64,000 bases of DNA from Pilatotrama ljubarskyi (lineage: Eukaryota > Basidiomycota > Agaricomycetes > Polyporales > Polyporaceae), in NCBI GenBank assembly GCA_022385805.1, contig MU277695.1, forward strand, positions 279,668 through 343,667. Direction: 5' to 3'. How positions within the stretch are numbered: the stretch's first letter is position 1; each line of letters opens with the position of its first letter. This document shows positions 43,936-55,734 of this stretch, one piece after another. The notes under the pieces were generated by a model. It ran no database searches. It had not been told where the DNA came from and was given only the letters and a program-made list of their open reading frames with translations. The translations under genes were made by a program, and so were the position numbers.

Positions 43936-46516
43936 ATGTCCGGCTGGAACTCTGCCTCACCGCACTCCTACCAACCTGTTTATGGAGCCCCAGCGCCAGG
44001 ACCTGCTCCGGTCTACGCGCAGAGCTACGCGCCCCCGCCACCCCAGCCTGCTTATGGTCAGGGAGGATATGGTGGCGACTACAAGTCGCCCTACGAGGGC
44101 GAGCGATTCAAGCCAAAGAAACGAATCAACGACCCGATATTCCTGATCCTCTTCATTGCGCAGGTAAGCAAGTTCAGACTCGGTCTTCTTGCCGCATGGA
44201 CTCATGCACTTGTGTCGGACCAGTTGGTCGGCTTTATCATCATCTCGGCCATAACTATATCGAAGTTCTCGAGCTCCGGAGGCTTGGGAGGAGGTGTTGG
44301 GTCAGACAATACGGGTACCAGGGTCACTCTCGACTAGTCAGTCGTGAGCTGTTCCAGGCGCCGCGCAAATGACTGACTTACCACCATGACAGCCATACCG
44401 TGTATCTGCTGCTCTTCATAACCGCAGCGGGCCTCTTGCTTTCGTCGCTGTATCTCATCCTAACGCGCATGTTCACGAGGGCTATCATGCACATTACCCT
44501 AGTGCTCTCTATATTGCTCAACATGTGAGTTTGGCATACGCCCATCTCTGCGTAACGCCCATTAGCTGAATGGCCTCCCGCAGCGGAATTTGCATATACT
44601 ACTGGATCACCAAATACTACTGTACGTTTCTCAAGCTACCAAGGCATCCATCGCGTATCAACGCTTTCTCGACTTAGCCGGGGCTATCGTCTTCACCGTC
44701 ATTGCCCTCATCTCGATTCTCGCCTACTGGGGATATCGGGCGCGGATCCCTCTTGCGGCCCTACTCCTCCAAGTAGTGATGGACGTCACCAAGCACCATC
44801 CGAGTGTATATGTCGTCGCATTCATCGCCCTTGTCTTGCAAGCCGCCCTGAGCGTGTAAGTCCGCACGTGCCGCACAGACTCCGCATATAGTGACGCATA
44901 TATCCGGTTCGTAGGTGGTATACCTTCGTTGTCATCGCGACGTAAGCACACCTCCCAGCCGCCCGCCATCCCTTGCTCACGAAGGCATCTAGCTATGTGA
45001 GGTACACGCCTGGCAGCACGGGTACGTGGTTACTCTTATCGCTAGGCTGATCTCGGCTCAACTTGTCGCTAGCCTGCACTACTGGTGACACTTGCTCAAG
45101 CGCGAAGGTCATCGGGTTCATCGTCTATGAGACGTTTTCGTTCCTCTGGACGTCCCAGGTTATCGGTAACGTTGCGCTTGCGACGCTCGCAGGCGGACCC
45201 TTCGGAAGTACGTCGAATGTCGGTCCCAGCACAAGCGCTCTCAGCTCAATGACGTTCAAAATTGCACAGGCTGGTACTACTTCGGCCCACGCGAACAGGG
45301 CATGATGGTGAGCTCGCTACCAAGGTCATCCCGTGTGCAGGGGCTCAGCTGAACAACCACGGCAGCCTGCGCACCCAACGTTGTCATCCTTCGTCCGCGC
45401 GTCGACGCTCTCCCTGGGCTCCATCGCCTTCGGCTCGCTGATTGTCACGCTTCTTGAGCTTCTCCGGATGCTGTTGAACATGGTGCGCAACAGCGCGAAT
45501 GCCGAAGGACACCGTGCGTATCTCTTCCACACGCCTCGAGGGAGATGTTGATGTTGATGCTGACCACGGATGTCGGTGTGGTTATCAGCGGTCGAGGCGT
45601 GCCTGGCTCTCTGCGCGGAATGCTTCATCGGGTGCATTGAGAGCGCGGTCGAGTACTTCAACAGGTGCGTGCGTGGGTGACACTGTGTTGTTCATACGGG
45701 ATAGCACTGAGGCTGAGGCGGAATCTTGACAGATACGCGTACATCGAGATCGGTGAGATGCTCTACTCCTCAAAGTCAGTTGTGATGTAATGACTGACCT
45801 GTCGCGACAGCCTTGTACGGCAAGCCGTATATCAGCGCTTCAAAGGATACCTGGCGCTTGTTCAAGGACCGCGGCATCGACGCGTTGATCAACGACTCTT
45901 TGGTGGGAATGAGTGAGTCTTGGAGGCACGATGATCGGCGCAGGTGGATGCTGACACAAATCCCTCTGCTAGCTCTGACCTGGGGCGCCTACGCGATCGG
46001 CTTGCTCTGCTCGCTCTTCGCGTACCTCTACCTGCGCTGTAAGTACCACGCCGGCTTTCGTGCGCTTTGGGAGCGAGATATCTGACGATGGTCACCTTTG
46101 GCAGACACGCACCCGGCATACAATGCCGACGGGCAGTACACGCCACCGGTGCTCGTCTTCGCGTTCCTCATCGGTCTGCAGTGCTGTACGTCCTCTCCGG
46201 CTTCCCTACGCCCTTTATGGGTTTCTCTGATCTCCCCTGCTCAGCGCTCACGCTCTCCTCCGCCATCGAGGCCGGTGTCTCAACCATGTATGTTCTACCT
46301 TCCCGGTGTTGCCTCATTGCTTGACGAGCGCTGACACCTTCGTCGTAGTTTCGTCGGTCTGGGCGAGGACCCGCAGGTGCTCGCGATCCGCGCGCCTCCA
46401 CTGTTCGCGGTACGTCTCGTTTACAAGCCAAAGTGGAAGATGGATGAGACTGACTGGTTGTGCAGATGATCGCGTCGACGTACCCCCAGGTCGTACAGGG
46501 CGTGCCAAGGGTGTAG
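43936..46516 (+). CDS. PNS1: PNS1 / choline transporter-like (CTL) family membrane protein
   Basis: Multi-pass membrane protein of the CTL family (fungal PNS1). The transported substrate in fungi is unsettled. The N-terminus is Pro/Tyr/Gln-rich and cytosolic (PPPPQPAYGQGGYGGDYKSP), followed by KKRINDPIFLILFIAQ. Hydrophobic segments then run through many short exons: LVGFIIISAITIS, YLLLFITAAGLLLSSLYLIL, ITLVLSILLNIGICIYY, AIVFTVIALISILAYWGY, VVAFIALVLQAALSV. The family core is clear: FIVYETFSFLWTSQVIGNV, then ASTLSLGSIAFGSLIVTLLE, CAECFIGCIESAVEYFNRYA, YIEIALYGKPYISASKDTW, GLCSLFAYLYLR-like and FVGLGEDPQVLA. It ends MIASTYPQVVQGVPRV. The product is about 520 aa, normal for PNS1. Frames join cleanly at canonical splice sites. 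Confidence 0.91.
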
Positions 46517-47255
46517 ATTTCTCTCTTTCGGAGCACACTGCGATACCAGGCTTTCGATGTCGTCGAAGCGACGCGGCGGGGCGGATGCTTCGGACAACGT
46601 GTTCGAATAGCTTAGTAGGGACCGCATCTGGGTGTACAATCATCGTACGCACGCATACGAGCCATGCGCGATCTTCGCAGCCTCGAAAGGGGGCAAGCCA
46701 CTACCAGCATATGACTGTTGGAGTCGGATGGCTTATGGCTGTCCGCTTGACCCGAAGTGCTCTGATGAAGTGATGTCACGTCGTCCAGATGGATGAGCAG
46801 TGCTGCAGTCAAGCGACCGTGGCGCTGTACATTCCTGGCCTCCGAGCAACTAATCACTAGTGTGAACGTTGACCCCTCCTTCCCGTTGTAGAGCGGGACC
46901 AGCCCATGCCCCCACCAATTGCTCCACGCCGGAAAGTAGAGCTGTAAGCAGTGTGCTTGGAATATACGCGTCTCTCAGCCGCGGACTCTCGGAAACGGTG
47001 GAGGTACACCGCCACGGAACTGGAGTGGACATCTCTTAGACGGCTTTTGTGATCTTCCCTAAGATGGTTCACTGTCCGTACCCTCTGCGGTTTCTAGTAG
47101 CACGAACTGTTGATGATTCTGTTTCGCCTATGATACTACATAAGGGTTTCATTTGACTGGTAACGGTACTAAGAGACGATATCATCATCACGAAACAGAA
47201 CGATCGTACTCCTACTATACACTCAAGATCTGCGGGATAATCCGTCGGCCCAGAC
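46517..47255. other. Convergent spacer between PNS1-like and unknown gene 2
   Basis: A 739-bp spacer between two convergent stop codons. It is somewhat richer in A/T than the flanking exons and has no gene, tandem repeat or mobile-element terminus that I can identify. Confidence 0.35.
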
Positions 47256-48482
47256 TTACAAACGCCGCCCCGGAGCGGAAATCTGGGCACCAATTGGGGT
47301 ACGCGACACCTCCTCTGGAGTCATCTTGCCAAGAATTCTCGTCTGAGGACCAGACCGCGTCGCCTGGGACTTCTGTTCGTGCACTTTGCTCTCTCTCTCT
47401 GAGAGCGGCTCCAGATATGCACGGTTCACAGCACTGTTGCACTCGACCCAGCGCACGGTCCTGATCTCGAGTGGGAAGTAAACGAGGTATGCCTGGCGTT
47501 GCACAGATGGCCCGGTGATTGGGACTCCCTTGTTCCTACTGCTCCCGTCGGCGGCGACGCGTACTCCGCCCCGGCCAGCCTGGAGGTATCCTGAATGTCA
47601 AGCATTGGTCGGGATATCACCAGAGCGTGCTTACACTAAGCGTTGTAAGGCCTGCGATCTGCCCACATGCGCCGTCAGGGATGCGATGGGGCTTTCCAGT
47701 ATTGGTAGCCGGGTACTTCACGAAAAATTCGCGACCGGTGACGGCGGTCGGCAACAGGTAAACCTAGTAGGAAGGGATCAGATTGCGTAGGGACTCGGAG
47801 GACGACCTCCAGACTCACAATCTCATTCTCGCCGAAGGATTCGGGCGATGGCGTACTACCGCCACGAGTGCGGCTCAGGTGCTTATGCATGATGGCGGCC
47901 TGGGCGTCTTCAGAAGGGAAAAGTTTGACTTCTACCTCTTCGACGAGCTTAGCGATTCTGTAGACGGTGTCTACGTCCGACTTCTGCCAATCGTTCCGCT
48001 GGCCTGAGCGCTGGTAGTGCTCATCAATATTATGGCCAGGTATCAATCTCTTAGGAAAGCTCAAGGACATACCTGAGTCGGTGTTGTGTTCCCTTGCTGC
48101 GCGTCGACGAGGCAAACTATCGTGCCTGCCGGGAAAACGCCGGGCATGGCGTCGGCAGTGAGACGCGCCCATTGCCAGCGCTATGAATTGAACACGAAGA
48201 CAGCGCAATCAGCACACTAGTGAAGCCGACGCCGTTATCCAACAGCCATACTAGTACCTTGAACGGGAGATTACTCCAATCGGTGGCGCTTCGCTCCTTG
48301 TCGGTATCACCGCGTTCGGTGGGCCTAGTAGGTTCTGCTTTCGGTGCGGCGATGCGTGGCATGTCGACGGATGGAGTGCTGAACAAGCGAGGTCTGGGTA
48401 GGGTAGAGGGGGTTGGATTGCGGAGAATACTGAGGGCAGAGTCCTTGCCTCCCTTCGCTCTTATAATGGCAGGACTGCCCAC
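47256..48482 (-). CDS. Uncharacterised protein 2, paralogue of the 39282-40254 gene
   Basis: No family recognised. Five exons on the minus strand: 48482-48258, 48180-48073, 48010-47819, 47763-47635, 47579-47256, giving about 325 aa. Joining at these sites keeps one frame: SNLPFKRWQWARLTADAM, then PAGTIVCLVDAQQGN, VYRIAKLVEEVEVKLFPSED, VYLLPTAVTGREFFVKYP, HRIPDGACGQI and AYLVYFPLEIRTVRWVEC. The N-terminal 75 residues are Pro/Arg-rich and the C-terminus is basic (APGRRL). Compared with the 39282 gene it has a longer N-terminus and C-terminus, but the core blocks align in order. A GTAAGT directly before the stop could be a donor for one more tiny exon. It lies 731 bp downstream of kinase D on the same strand. 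Confidence 0.6.
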
Positions 48483-49212
48483 CCGGATAATCTACATATG
48501 TCGTGGTTCACAATTGGTCGCCAAGGACGCAGTGCCCTGCAGTCTCACGGAACCTGGAACTGGTCAGCGGCGTGGTTCAGACTGATAGAACGACCACAAC
48601 GTGCACCACCATCGCCGTGAGGCTGATTTCCGGAATTCACTGGATATAGCAGCGCGAACATCGGACTTGCCGAAGTAGGATATGTGGGTAGGTCTGCCAT
48701 CATGCACTTCTAGTCTTGTTGGATTTCGAAGGACGAACACCGGGACCATTCAGTCGGACTTGGTAGATTCATCAGGCACGAGGACAGACGACATGAGCTC
48801 ACCTACTAAATCCGAAGATCACAGACTTGACTCACCACCGCGAAATGCTGTTTTTGGATGTTTATCACACGACTGGGCTGTGAGCCGTGAGCACCAGCTG
48901 TAGACCCTACACTTCGACGGGTTCTAGTGTAATTGTATCTCGAAGCCTCAGTGCCTCCATGGGGCTTCCAGGAAGGCGCACCGTGGGATCTCGACCCGAT
49001 TGTTCTGCAGAGAGTCGCCCTGTTTGAAGACGCCAGTTGGTGTGACAATTTCAATGTGGAGGCATGCATGTGCCACATCAAGAGTGAATCAATCGCGGCG
49101 GTACTTCCGACACGTAGCGCTCTCCGGTCGTTCCGGGTATGTCAATACGAAGACGGTTTATTGTCCGGGTCTCCTTCGAAGAGCAGGTGTATCGAGCAAA
49201 CAGACCCTAAAT
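48483..49212. other. Spacer between unknown gene 2 and kinase D
   Basis: A 730-bp spacer holding the 3' end of kinase D transcription and the promoter of unknown gene 2 (both minus). No gene, repeat or array dyad motif is visible. Confidence 0.35.
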
Positions 49213-50831
49213 TTAGATACGCAGCTTGTACCGTATGGAGCAGAGAAGTCGCCATGCAATAGGAAGATCCGTGATGCGGTCGAGCACCCCTACAAACCAG
49301 GATCGCTTCGGTGTCCTGTACTGCTTCCACCGAGCAGAGAACTCGGGTGTCGTCCGTGACCAGTATATGTCTGTGTCCGCGCCGCATTCCCATTCCGGGT
49401 ATACCGTAAGAGACTTGTCCAGAGTTGCTTGCGAGACTTGTGCAAGAATGAAGTCGATGAAGTCTGCAGCCTCGGGCGCTGTGAAGCGTTCCGAGATCAC
49501 ATGGGTAGTCATTCGGTCGAAGAGCGGGGCGAGTAGCGGCATGGCAGGAACCGCACTCTACGCAGTTCACGAAATGTTTCAGCACGGTTCTCTGTGAGAA
49601 GATATTTAACTTACGGAAAAGTAGACTCTGTAGAGGTTGCCGAGACATGCAACATCGAACGCGAAAGGATTATACTCGCATTCCCCTAAAGCAACGTCAG
49701 GCGGGTGGTAGATTGGTGAGCCCCAAGACGCCTCATGAGCAGGACGGCGGCATTTCTTGAGGGAGGTATCCATCGGCAGCCGCAGAGAAATGTTGAAGTC
49801 GAAGAGGTTGTAGTGCACGTCTTCCGTCGTCCTAAACTTGGCGAGTACTTTCCCGATATCATCGGCCACGTGCGTGTCAGGAGTGTAGCAATTAATCAGC
49901 ATATTACTTTGATGTATGTCCTGAACGACCGAACCGTCAGCCTAAGGAGTATTTCGAAAGGGAAGCCGATGGCCGTCACAGTACTTACCCGATGGGCTAT
50001 GCGATTCTCGTGTAAGAGACGGAGGCCCTGACTCCACGTGAACAATGCACCAAGGTAGAGAGCACTGCCAAACTGACCTTTGACGTGCATCGCAAGAACT
50101 GCACAACTTCGGCGACAGAAGTAAGTCTCGTAAGGCTACAGATGGTGCCCCATCTGAGGAAGGTGTTCAGTGACAGAGAGACGATGATACAAGAGATACT
50201 GACTTAGGCATCGCCACAAAAGAGAAATTGTACGGCGTATCGAGTATAGCTACGGGTCGTAGAACGCCGGAACATCCATGGTAATCAGAAGGCTCGGCGA
50301 GATGCAGGAGGTGCTGGTATATTTGGTATTCTTCCGAGTCCGTATTTGTGAGTTTAAACACGATATCGCGGTACCGAGAGTCTTGTGCCCAACCGATCTT
50401 TGTCTATGACGGGTTCGAATATCATTGTAATCGTTCCAGCAACAGTTGGCATGCTCACCGCAGGCCGAGAAAAAAGTGGATGCCACGACTTGGCCTCTGT
50501 GCGTATACAGTATGCATACGGCAGGCATGCTGGGGCGGTGAAGGCTGGCGTACACCAATCCTTGTCCAGGTGCTCTTCGGGCGAGCCTTCACCGAGACTG
50601 AGCGTAAATCCACGAGCGGCTAGCCAAGCCTCCCATCCCATCCAGAAATCAATCATGTCCACCTTCCCTGGCCATTCGCTGCCACGGAAGTCGTCGACTC
50701 GCTCCTTCGGTAGCTGAGGCATATCAGATGCTTGGAAGTGACCACGCCGAGACGCACGTATACATGCTCACCGGCGGCGGTAGGGCAAGATCGTGAGGAT
50801 CTGTGCCGTGGTTGTGTTCTTCTTGAGGCAT
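49213..50831 (-). CDS. Divergent protein-kinase-like protein, copy D
   Basis: Minus-strand member of the kinase-like family. First exons 50831-50772 and 50713-50459; exon 3 starts at 50397; the catalytic exon is 49920-49615 and the last exon 49557-49213 (345 nt, the same as all other copies). Segments: LPKERVDDFRG, DFWMGWEAWLAARGF, IVFKLTNTDSEEYQIYQHLL, VAILDTPYNFSFVAMPKWG, GLRLLHENRIAHR then DIHQSNMLINCY, YNLFDFNISLRLPMD (DFN at the DFG site), CRRPAHEA, YNPFAFDVACLGNLYRVYF, MPLLAPLFDRMTTHVISERF. HRD and Asn are kept. It belongs with E and G in a DFN subgroup distinct from A-C. The frame is intact. It is divergent from copy E over a 275-bp shared promoter. Confidence 0.73.
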
Positions 50832-50972
50832 CCCTGGGTCCACCCAGTGCGAGGTCAGCGACGTCGATGCTGCGCCACACAAACTGGAGGAACCTGGAAC
50901 CGCAGCGAGTACGCGTCTAGAAACGAACAACAAGTTGTTTCCCCGCATTGGCTGTGCGTCCAAGCGCACGCA

Positions 50973-50986
50973 CCACGGTCTCGTGA
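50973..50986 (-). promoter_or_regulatory. Array dyad motif in the divergent D/E promoter
   Basis: On the minus strand TCACGAGACCGTGG; 141 bp upstream of the D start and 120 bp upstream of the E start, so one copy could serve both genes. Confidence 0.55.
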
Positions 50987-51106
50987 CCGATGCGCCGATG
51001 GGCAGTGAAAGGCGCCCGACCACAGGCTTCGGTTGTCTCCTCAAGTCCTCCATCACGGCGCAGAACCGCTCTATATCTATTGCGTCCTGAGATCAGCTGC
51101 TCTATC

Positions 51107-52726
51107 ATGCACGAGGAGTACCCAGGGCTTGAATTTGAAGTCGACGACTTCTCTTCTCTGCCTGACTGAGTAATAGCAGACGACATACGTTTACAAGAAC
51201 GAGCCGATGATGCCGTGGCCCGCACTAACGTCCTGTGCGTCAGATTCCTTGCGAGCGAGTCATCGATTTTGGCCTTGACGGCTGGCCAAACCATATCGTC
51301 ATGGGACAGTTTTGGCTCAGATGTCAGGATTGGTTGGCCGCTCGCGGAATCACGCTTTACGGACGGCGCCCGCGAGGGCCTAAGTCGCTCGTACCTCGAG
51401 GACTTTGGTATCCGCCAGCGTACACTGCGCCTGCGACACTCCCCTATGCAACTCGCGTCCATGCGGAGAATCCGGCCCCATACCCTCTTGTGCCTCCGGT
51501 CAGTGACTTCTCAGCTCGTTATCGTGCAGGTGAGGCTAAAGCGAGATTGTCAGATCCGACTCGCTTGGGCCCAGGACTCAGTCCGCAGAGACGTGGTGAT
51601 TAAGTTAACCAATAGAGACATTGGTGAATACCAGATCTACTCTGCGCTCCTGCACTGTGAAGAACTACGGGTGCCCGGTAAGTGCATGGGCGTCTTGGCT
51701 CCCGTCGCCATCCTCGACACACCTCACAACTACTCGTTCAACGTAATGCCGATGTTCGTACGCCTCTGCATGACTTGACGTGTTATCATACTGATTCAAT
51801 GCGTAGGTGGGGCGGACTGGCATCACTGATTGAGTTCGAGAACATCGCTCAGATCATCCGCTTCATGAGATGCACCCTCCAGGCAAGAAGCAGCCGTTTC
51901 TCCGGTTAGCTCGCAGCTCACGGGATCTACAGGGACTTGCAGTGTTGCACGCACACCGCATAGCGCATCGGGTATGTCGAGACGTTCTGGCTTCTCGTCA
52001 CATCTCACTCCTTCACCGAACAGGACATCCATCAGTCAAACAGCCTCACAGACTGCTATAGTCAAAAGGCCGAGGACACGTATATGGGCCCTGGGCACGC
52101 CGAGCACAGACGTGCCGGTGAAGCTTCAGACTGCCTCTACGACTTCAACCTCTCTATCCAGTTGCCGCTGGACGCGTCCTTACTGGAGTGTCGTCGTCTT
52201 GCGAAAGAAGCTACGATCACGCAATCCGCGATCCAACCCAATGATATCATCTTGGGGGAGCACGTCTACAATCCGTTTGCATTTGACGTCGGGTGCCTCG
52301 GGAACCTCTTCCGAGTCCATTTCTGGGTAAGTATCTTCTCTCTCATCTCTCCACGCACGCTCTGAAGCGCCTGATGAGCAGACGGCGGTGTCGACCGTAC
52401 CCTTGTTGGCACCTCTTTTCGATAGGATGACCACCCACGTAATCTCCCAGCGTTTCACTGCAGAAGAGGCCCTCGCGTTCCTCGATCGCATTGCTGCAGA
52501 CCTTCCAGAGGACGTCTGCGGCACTCCAGTGACGCTGGATCCTGATTGGTCTACTTGCGATGAGAGGGGCGTGTATTGGTATCTCACGCCACCTGGCTTC
52601 ACTGAGCTCTGGAGTCACTACAAGACTCCGCTGCACGGCTGGGTCGCGCACATGATCAATAGGCTGTGTATCTCTGAGATAGGATGGTCACTTGTCTGTT
52701 ACCTGCGTGCTACGCTGCGTATCTAG
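51107..52726 (+). CDS. Divergent protein-kinase-like protein, copy E (possibly splice-impaired)
   Basis: Plus-strand partner of copy D. Expected exons: 51107-51166, 51244-51498, 51554-51753, 51807-51882, 51933-51971, 52024-52326, 52382-52726. The leader MHEEYPGLEFEVDDFSSLPD matches copy G, but the sequence after it is TGAGTAA rather than a GT donor, giving an immediate stop if unspliced. No other in-frame ATG precedes exon 2, so expression of a full protein is doubtful. The remaining frame is open: WPNHIVMGQFWLRCQDWL, VVIKLTNRDIGEYQIY, IAHR then DIHQSNSLTDCY, CLYDFNLSIQLPLD, CRRLAKEA, YNPFAFDVGCLGNLF, LLAPLFDRMTTHVISQRFTA. Intron 4 is GC-AG (GCAAGA). It is either a very young pseudogene or uses an unusual first exon. 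Confidence 0.62.
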
Positions 52727-53454
52727 CGAGAAAATCCGCATATTATATCTCACGCTCTGACTCGCTGCCTAGTACAGCCAGTCCTCAATGTGTGCTTGAA
52801 CCAGCATCAAGTGAGTATTCACGGATCACTATCTAGGTATCCTCACAACTCGCACGACGCGGGAGGGGAGAAGAATCCGAGAATTAATAGGCAGAAGTGC
52901 ACTCTAGTACACATACATCGACCACCGAGATAGAGAGAGTGCGCCGGAGGCAAGCGAGAAGAAAGACGATGGACAACGATTACATGGCAAGGCGAAACGC
53001 GAAGCTAGGTGCGGAAGAGATACGCGTAGCGTCCGTCGGCGATGGGCATGCAAGAACGGGACCGAATGCAGAGGGCGGGCAGCAGCGAACAAGTGGGGCA
53101 TAGGAGAGAAGGCAAGAGCCGAGACGGTGGGGAGAGCAGTGAGTGACGATGGCGGCGAGGGTCGGAGAGGGTGTGGCGAGGCCGGTGGATGCGGTATTGA
53201 TGAAAACTTGAAGAGCGAGGGTGTTGCGGAGTGGAGGAATGTCCGTGGACGACGAGGTGTTCTCCATATGTAGAAGGGAAGATGATGCCTTGGACACGAT
53301 GGAAGGATGATGATGCGCAGGGGGTACGGAGTGCGGAGTCCACAGAGCTCGTTCAGGTGCCGTTTTGCATTACGGAGTGGACGATGAGGTATGGCGAATG
53401 ATACATATGAACAAGCCCAGGGAGATGTGAAGGCATAGCATGACCGAGTCGGGA
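52727..53454. other. Convergent spacer between kinase E and the Ser/Pro-rich gene
   Basis: A 728-bp spacer. It is purine-rich on the plus strand (GGAGG/GAGAG runs). Open frames here have no motifs. No repeat or transposon terminus was recognised. Confidence 0.35.
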
Positions 53455-55485
53455 TCAGCATAGAGCGCCCAGGCGCGGGTCACTGGATGGATAGCGGTAC
53501 GCGACGAACTCGGGGTCCTGGTCGACGAGCTCCACGATGTTCTTCTTCGACACGATGGACATCCTCGGCGCGGTGCTGCTGTGCGCGGACCCAGGGCCCC
53601 CATAGCCGCTCAAGCTCGGCTCGTCCCGCTGCTCAGACGGAGATGAGCGGTATGGGTTGTAGTCAAGCGGGTCCACAGACCCGTTGTGGATGCCTGGAGC
53701 GAACACCACCGGGTCCTTCTCCCCTTCAGTGGACTTCCTGCCGAAGAGCGACGCCAGCCCGAATTTGCTCCGCCTGTGCTTCGGCTTGGCGGGCGTGGTG
53801 AGCGACCGTTTGCCCGCTTGCGGCCCCCACTGGGTGAGCGACGGACTCGAAGCGCCGAACTCGGCGTACTTCTCCTCGGCAAGGAACGGCGGGACATTGA
53901 GCGTACCCCGAGCGTACGGGCTCCTGCCAGGCAGGGTCTGCACCGCCGGGTGCGGCGTTGAGGAGATACCGCTGAACGACTGTCGCCTGAGGTCCGGAGT
54001 GCGGAACGGCGCCTGAGGCGGCGACAGACCACGCGACAGTGGGCTCGAAGGGTTCTGCAGGAGGTCGTACATAGTCTGCGGTCGAGCATCGGGCATAGAC
54101 TGGTTCGGGAACTCGATCGTCGACTCCCCAGGAAGAGGCGGCAACGACTTGTCTCGTCGCAGCATGACGGACTGCGGGCGGTTGCTTGGTGGCGATGTCC
54201 CAGGATTCGCAGGCCCGAGGCTAGAGAGCGTCTTCGATGAGCTATGAGTCGTCCGACCACGAAGCTCTAGCTCGGGAGAGCCAGCCTCGTTCGACGGCCC
54301 AAGCTCGAACGCCGATATGCGATGATCAGGCTCCATCTCCTGCTTCACCTGCTCCTTCTGCGCCTCTCCGCTCGACTTCTCCTCCATGATGGGGTAGCGC
54401 GAAGACGTCGGTGACGGCAGTGCACTAGAGGGCGCGGTGGGCGGCGACGGCGCGAATTGGGAGAACTGATTAGGCGACATGGACGACAGCAGTGAGGGGG
54501 TGGAGACGTGCCGTCTGGCCGCTGCGCCGCCCTCCCTGTCCACCAAGTACGACAACGGCGGGGGCGGCGCCAGGGGCATGTCGTCCTCGTGCCTATCTAC
54601 CGACTTGGACTGGCTGGCACCTTTGGCGATGCCCTTGTGAGAGCCGGTCACCAGCTTCCAGATCTTCTTCAGCCCAGTCTTCTTCTTGCTCGTCGGAGCC
54701 GAAGAGACCACAGGCTCTGGAGATGTCTGTCCCCGCGGCCATGACTGCGATGCCCGGAGAGTGGGCGTGTTCAAAGACAAGTCAACCGCCGACGGGTGAG
54801 CAGCAAAGTACGACTGCTCTTGCTGGAGAGCAAGACTGCGAGGGTAAATGCCACAGTTAGACACAATCACGCCAATCACGTAAACGTCACGTACTGCATA
54901 TCGACCATGCTGCCAGAAGGTGCCATGCTGTCGCGGCTCAGCCAAGCACGGCTCAGGTTTTTGAACCCGAAGAAACGCGAGCGCCGTGGAGACGACGCCG
55001 AGCCGATGCTCTGCATGTCGGAAAACGACGCCTGCGACTGAGCACGCAGCAGAGTCTGCGGACGATCTCCGCCGCCCGTGAGCACGCTGCTCGGGAGCTC
55101 TCGAGCTCGAAGGTTGCTGACCTATCTCAGGCGACTGAGGGGCGGGCTCAGCGTATGCGAGCCGCTGTTCGCCAAAGTTGTCGCCTGAAGGCCGCGAAGA
55201 CGACGGCCTGTCGGGGTCGAAGGAGTTGTTGATAGGAACGGGCGGGCTCCCGGCTGGATCGCTCGTGTCCTCCGCCTTGGGAGACTGCGGCTCGCGCGGC
55301 GTTGCCTGGGGCCCTGCCTGCGCGTTGTTCCACACCTCGACGGGCTCCTGTGCGATGTTCTCGCCGATCCACGCCTTGCCAGACGGGACCGGATCGGAGT
55401 TGCGGGACTTTTCATAGCTGGCCCGCAGAGCTGCCGTCATGCCGGCGTCGAGTGCGGGGTCGGGACGGCTGGGCGGGGACTGCAT
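53455..55485 (-). CDS. Uncharacterised Ser/Pro-rich low-complexity protein
   Basis: No family recognised. The C-terminal two thirds are clearly coding: a basic helix-like patch KKKTGLKKIWKLVTGSHKG, many SP-rich stretches, RRDKSLPPLPGEST (possible SH3 ligand), KHRRSKFGLASLFGRKSTEG and a terminal segment VELVDQDPEFVAYRYPSSDP. A 59-nt intron is likely at 54836-54894, joining VDMH to LALQQEQSYF. Upstream of it the best frame (QSQASFSDMQSIGSASS) is shifted by one relative to the N-terminal frame, so another intron or a frameshift lies near 55085-55135. Coding-like sequence in the N-terminal frame continues upstream of the 55485 ATG to 55683, where ATG-GCC-GCC-GCC-GTT is followed by TAA (55666-55668). 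The original start may therefore be lost. The role could be a cortical or signalling scaffold, but this is a guess. Confidence 0.6.
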   Translation of the reverse strand: MQSPPSRPDPALDAGMTAALRASYEKSRNSDPVPSGKAWIGENIAQEPVEVWNNAQAGPQATPREPQSPKAEDTSDPAGSPPVPINNSFDPDRPSSSRPSGDNFGEQRLAYAEPAPQSPEIGQQPSSSRAPEQRAHGRRRSSADSAACSVAGVVFRHAEHRLGVVSTALAFLRVQKPEPCLAEPRQHGTFWQHGRYAVRDVYVIGVIVSNCGIYPRSLALQQEQSYFAAHPSAVDLSLNTPTLRASQSWPRGQTSPEPVVSSAPTSKKKTGLKKIWKLVTGSHKGIAKGASQSKSVDRHEDDMPLAPPPPLSYLVDREGGAAARRHVSTPSLLSSMSPNQFSQFAPSPPTAPSSALPSPTSSRYPIMEEKSSGEAQKEQVKQEMEPDHRISAFELGPSNEAGSPELELRGRTTHSSSKTLSSLGPANPGTSPPSNRPQSVMLRRDKSLPPLPGESTIEFPNQSMPDARPQTMYDLLQNPSSPLSRGLSPPQAPFRTPDLRRQSFSGISSTPHPAVQTLPGRSPYARGTLNVPPFLAEEKYAEFGASSPSLTQWGPQAGKRSLTTPAKPKHRRSKFGLASLFGRKSTEGEKDPVVFAPGIHNGSVDPLDYNPYRSSPSEQRDEPSLSGYGGPGSAHSSTAPRMSIVSKKNIVELVDQDPEFVAYRYPSSDPRLGALC

Positions 55486-55734
55486 CGCCGGCGAGACGGG
55501 GGATTTGGAAGAGGAGAGAGAGGGGTAGCGGTCGTCCCGGAGGTCGAACTCGGTGAGAGTGAGACGTTGAGAGTAGCTGTTGGACTTGGAATGCGAGTGG
55601 CCGTTGGGTGAGACCAGACCCAGGGAGACGTCGGTGAGGGGGGTGCCGGCATCCGGCGATGGAAGTTAAACGGCGGCGGCCATGTTGCCCAGCGATGCGT
55701 CCCGGAGCCGTGGCAGTCGTCAAAGGAGAAAAAC

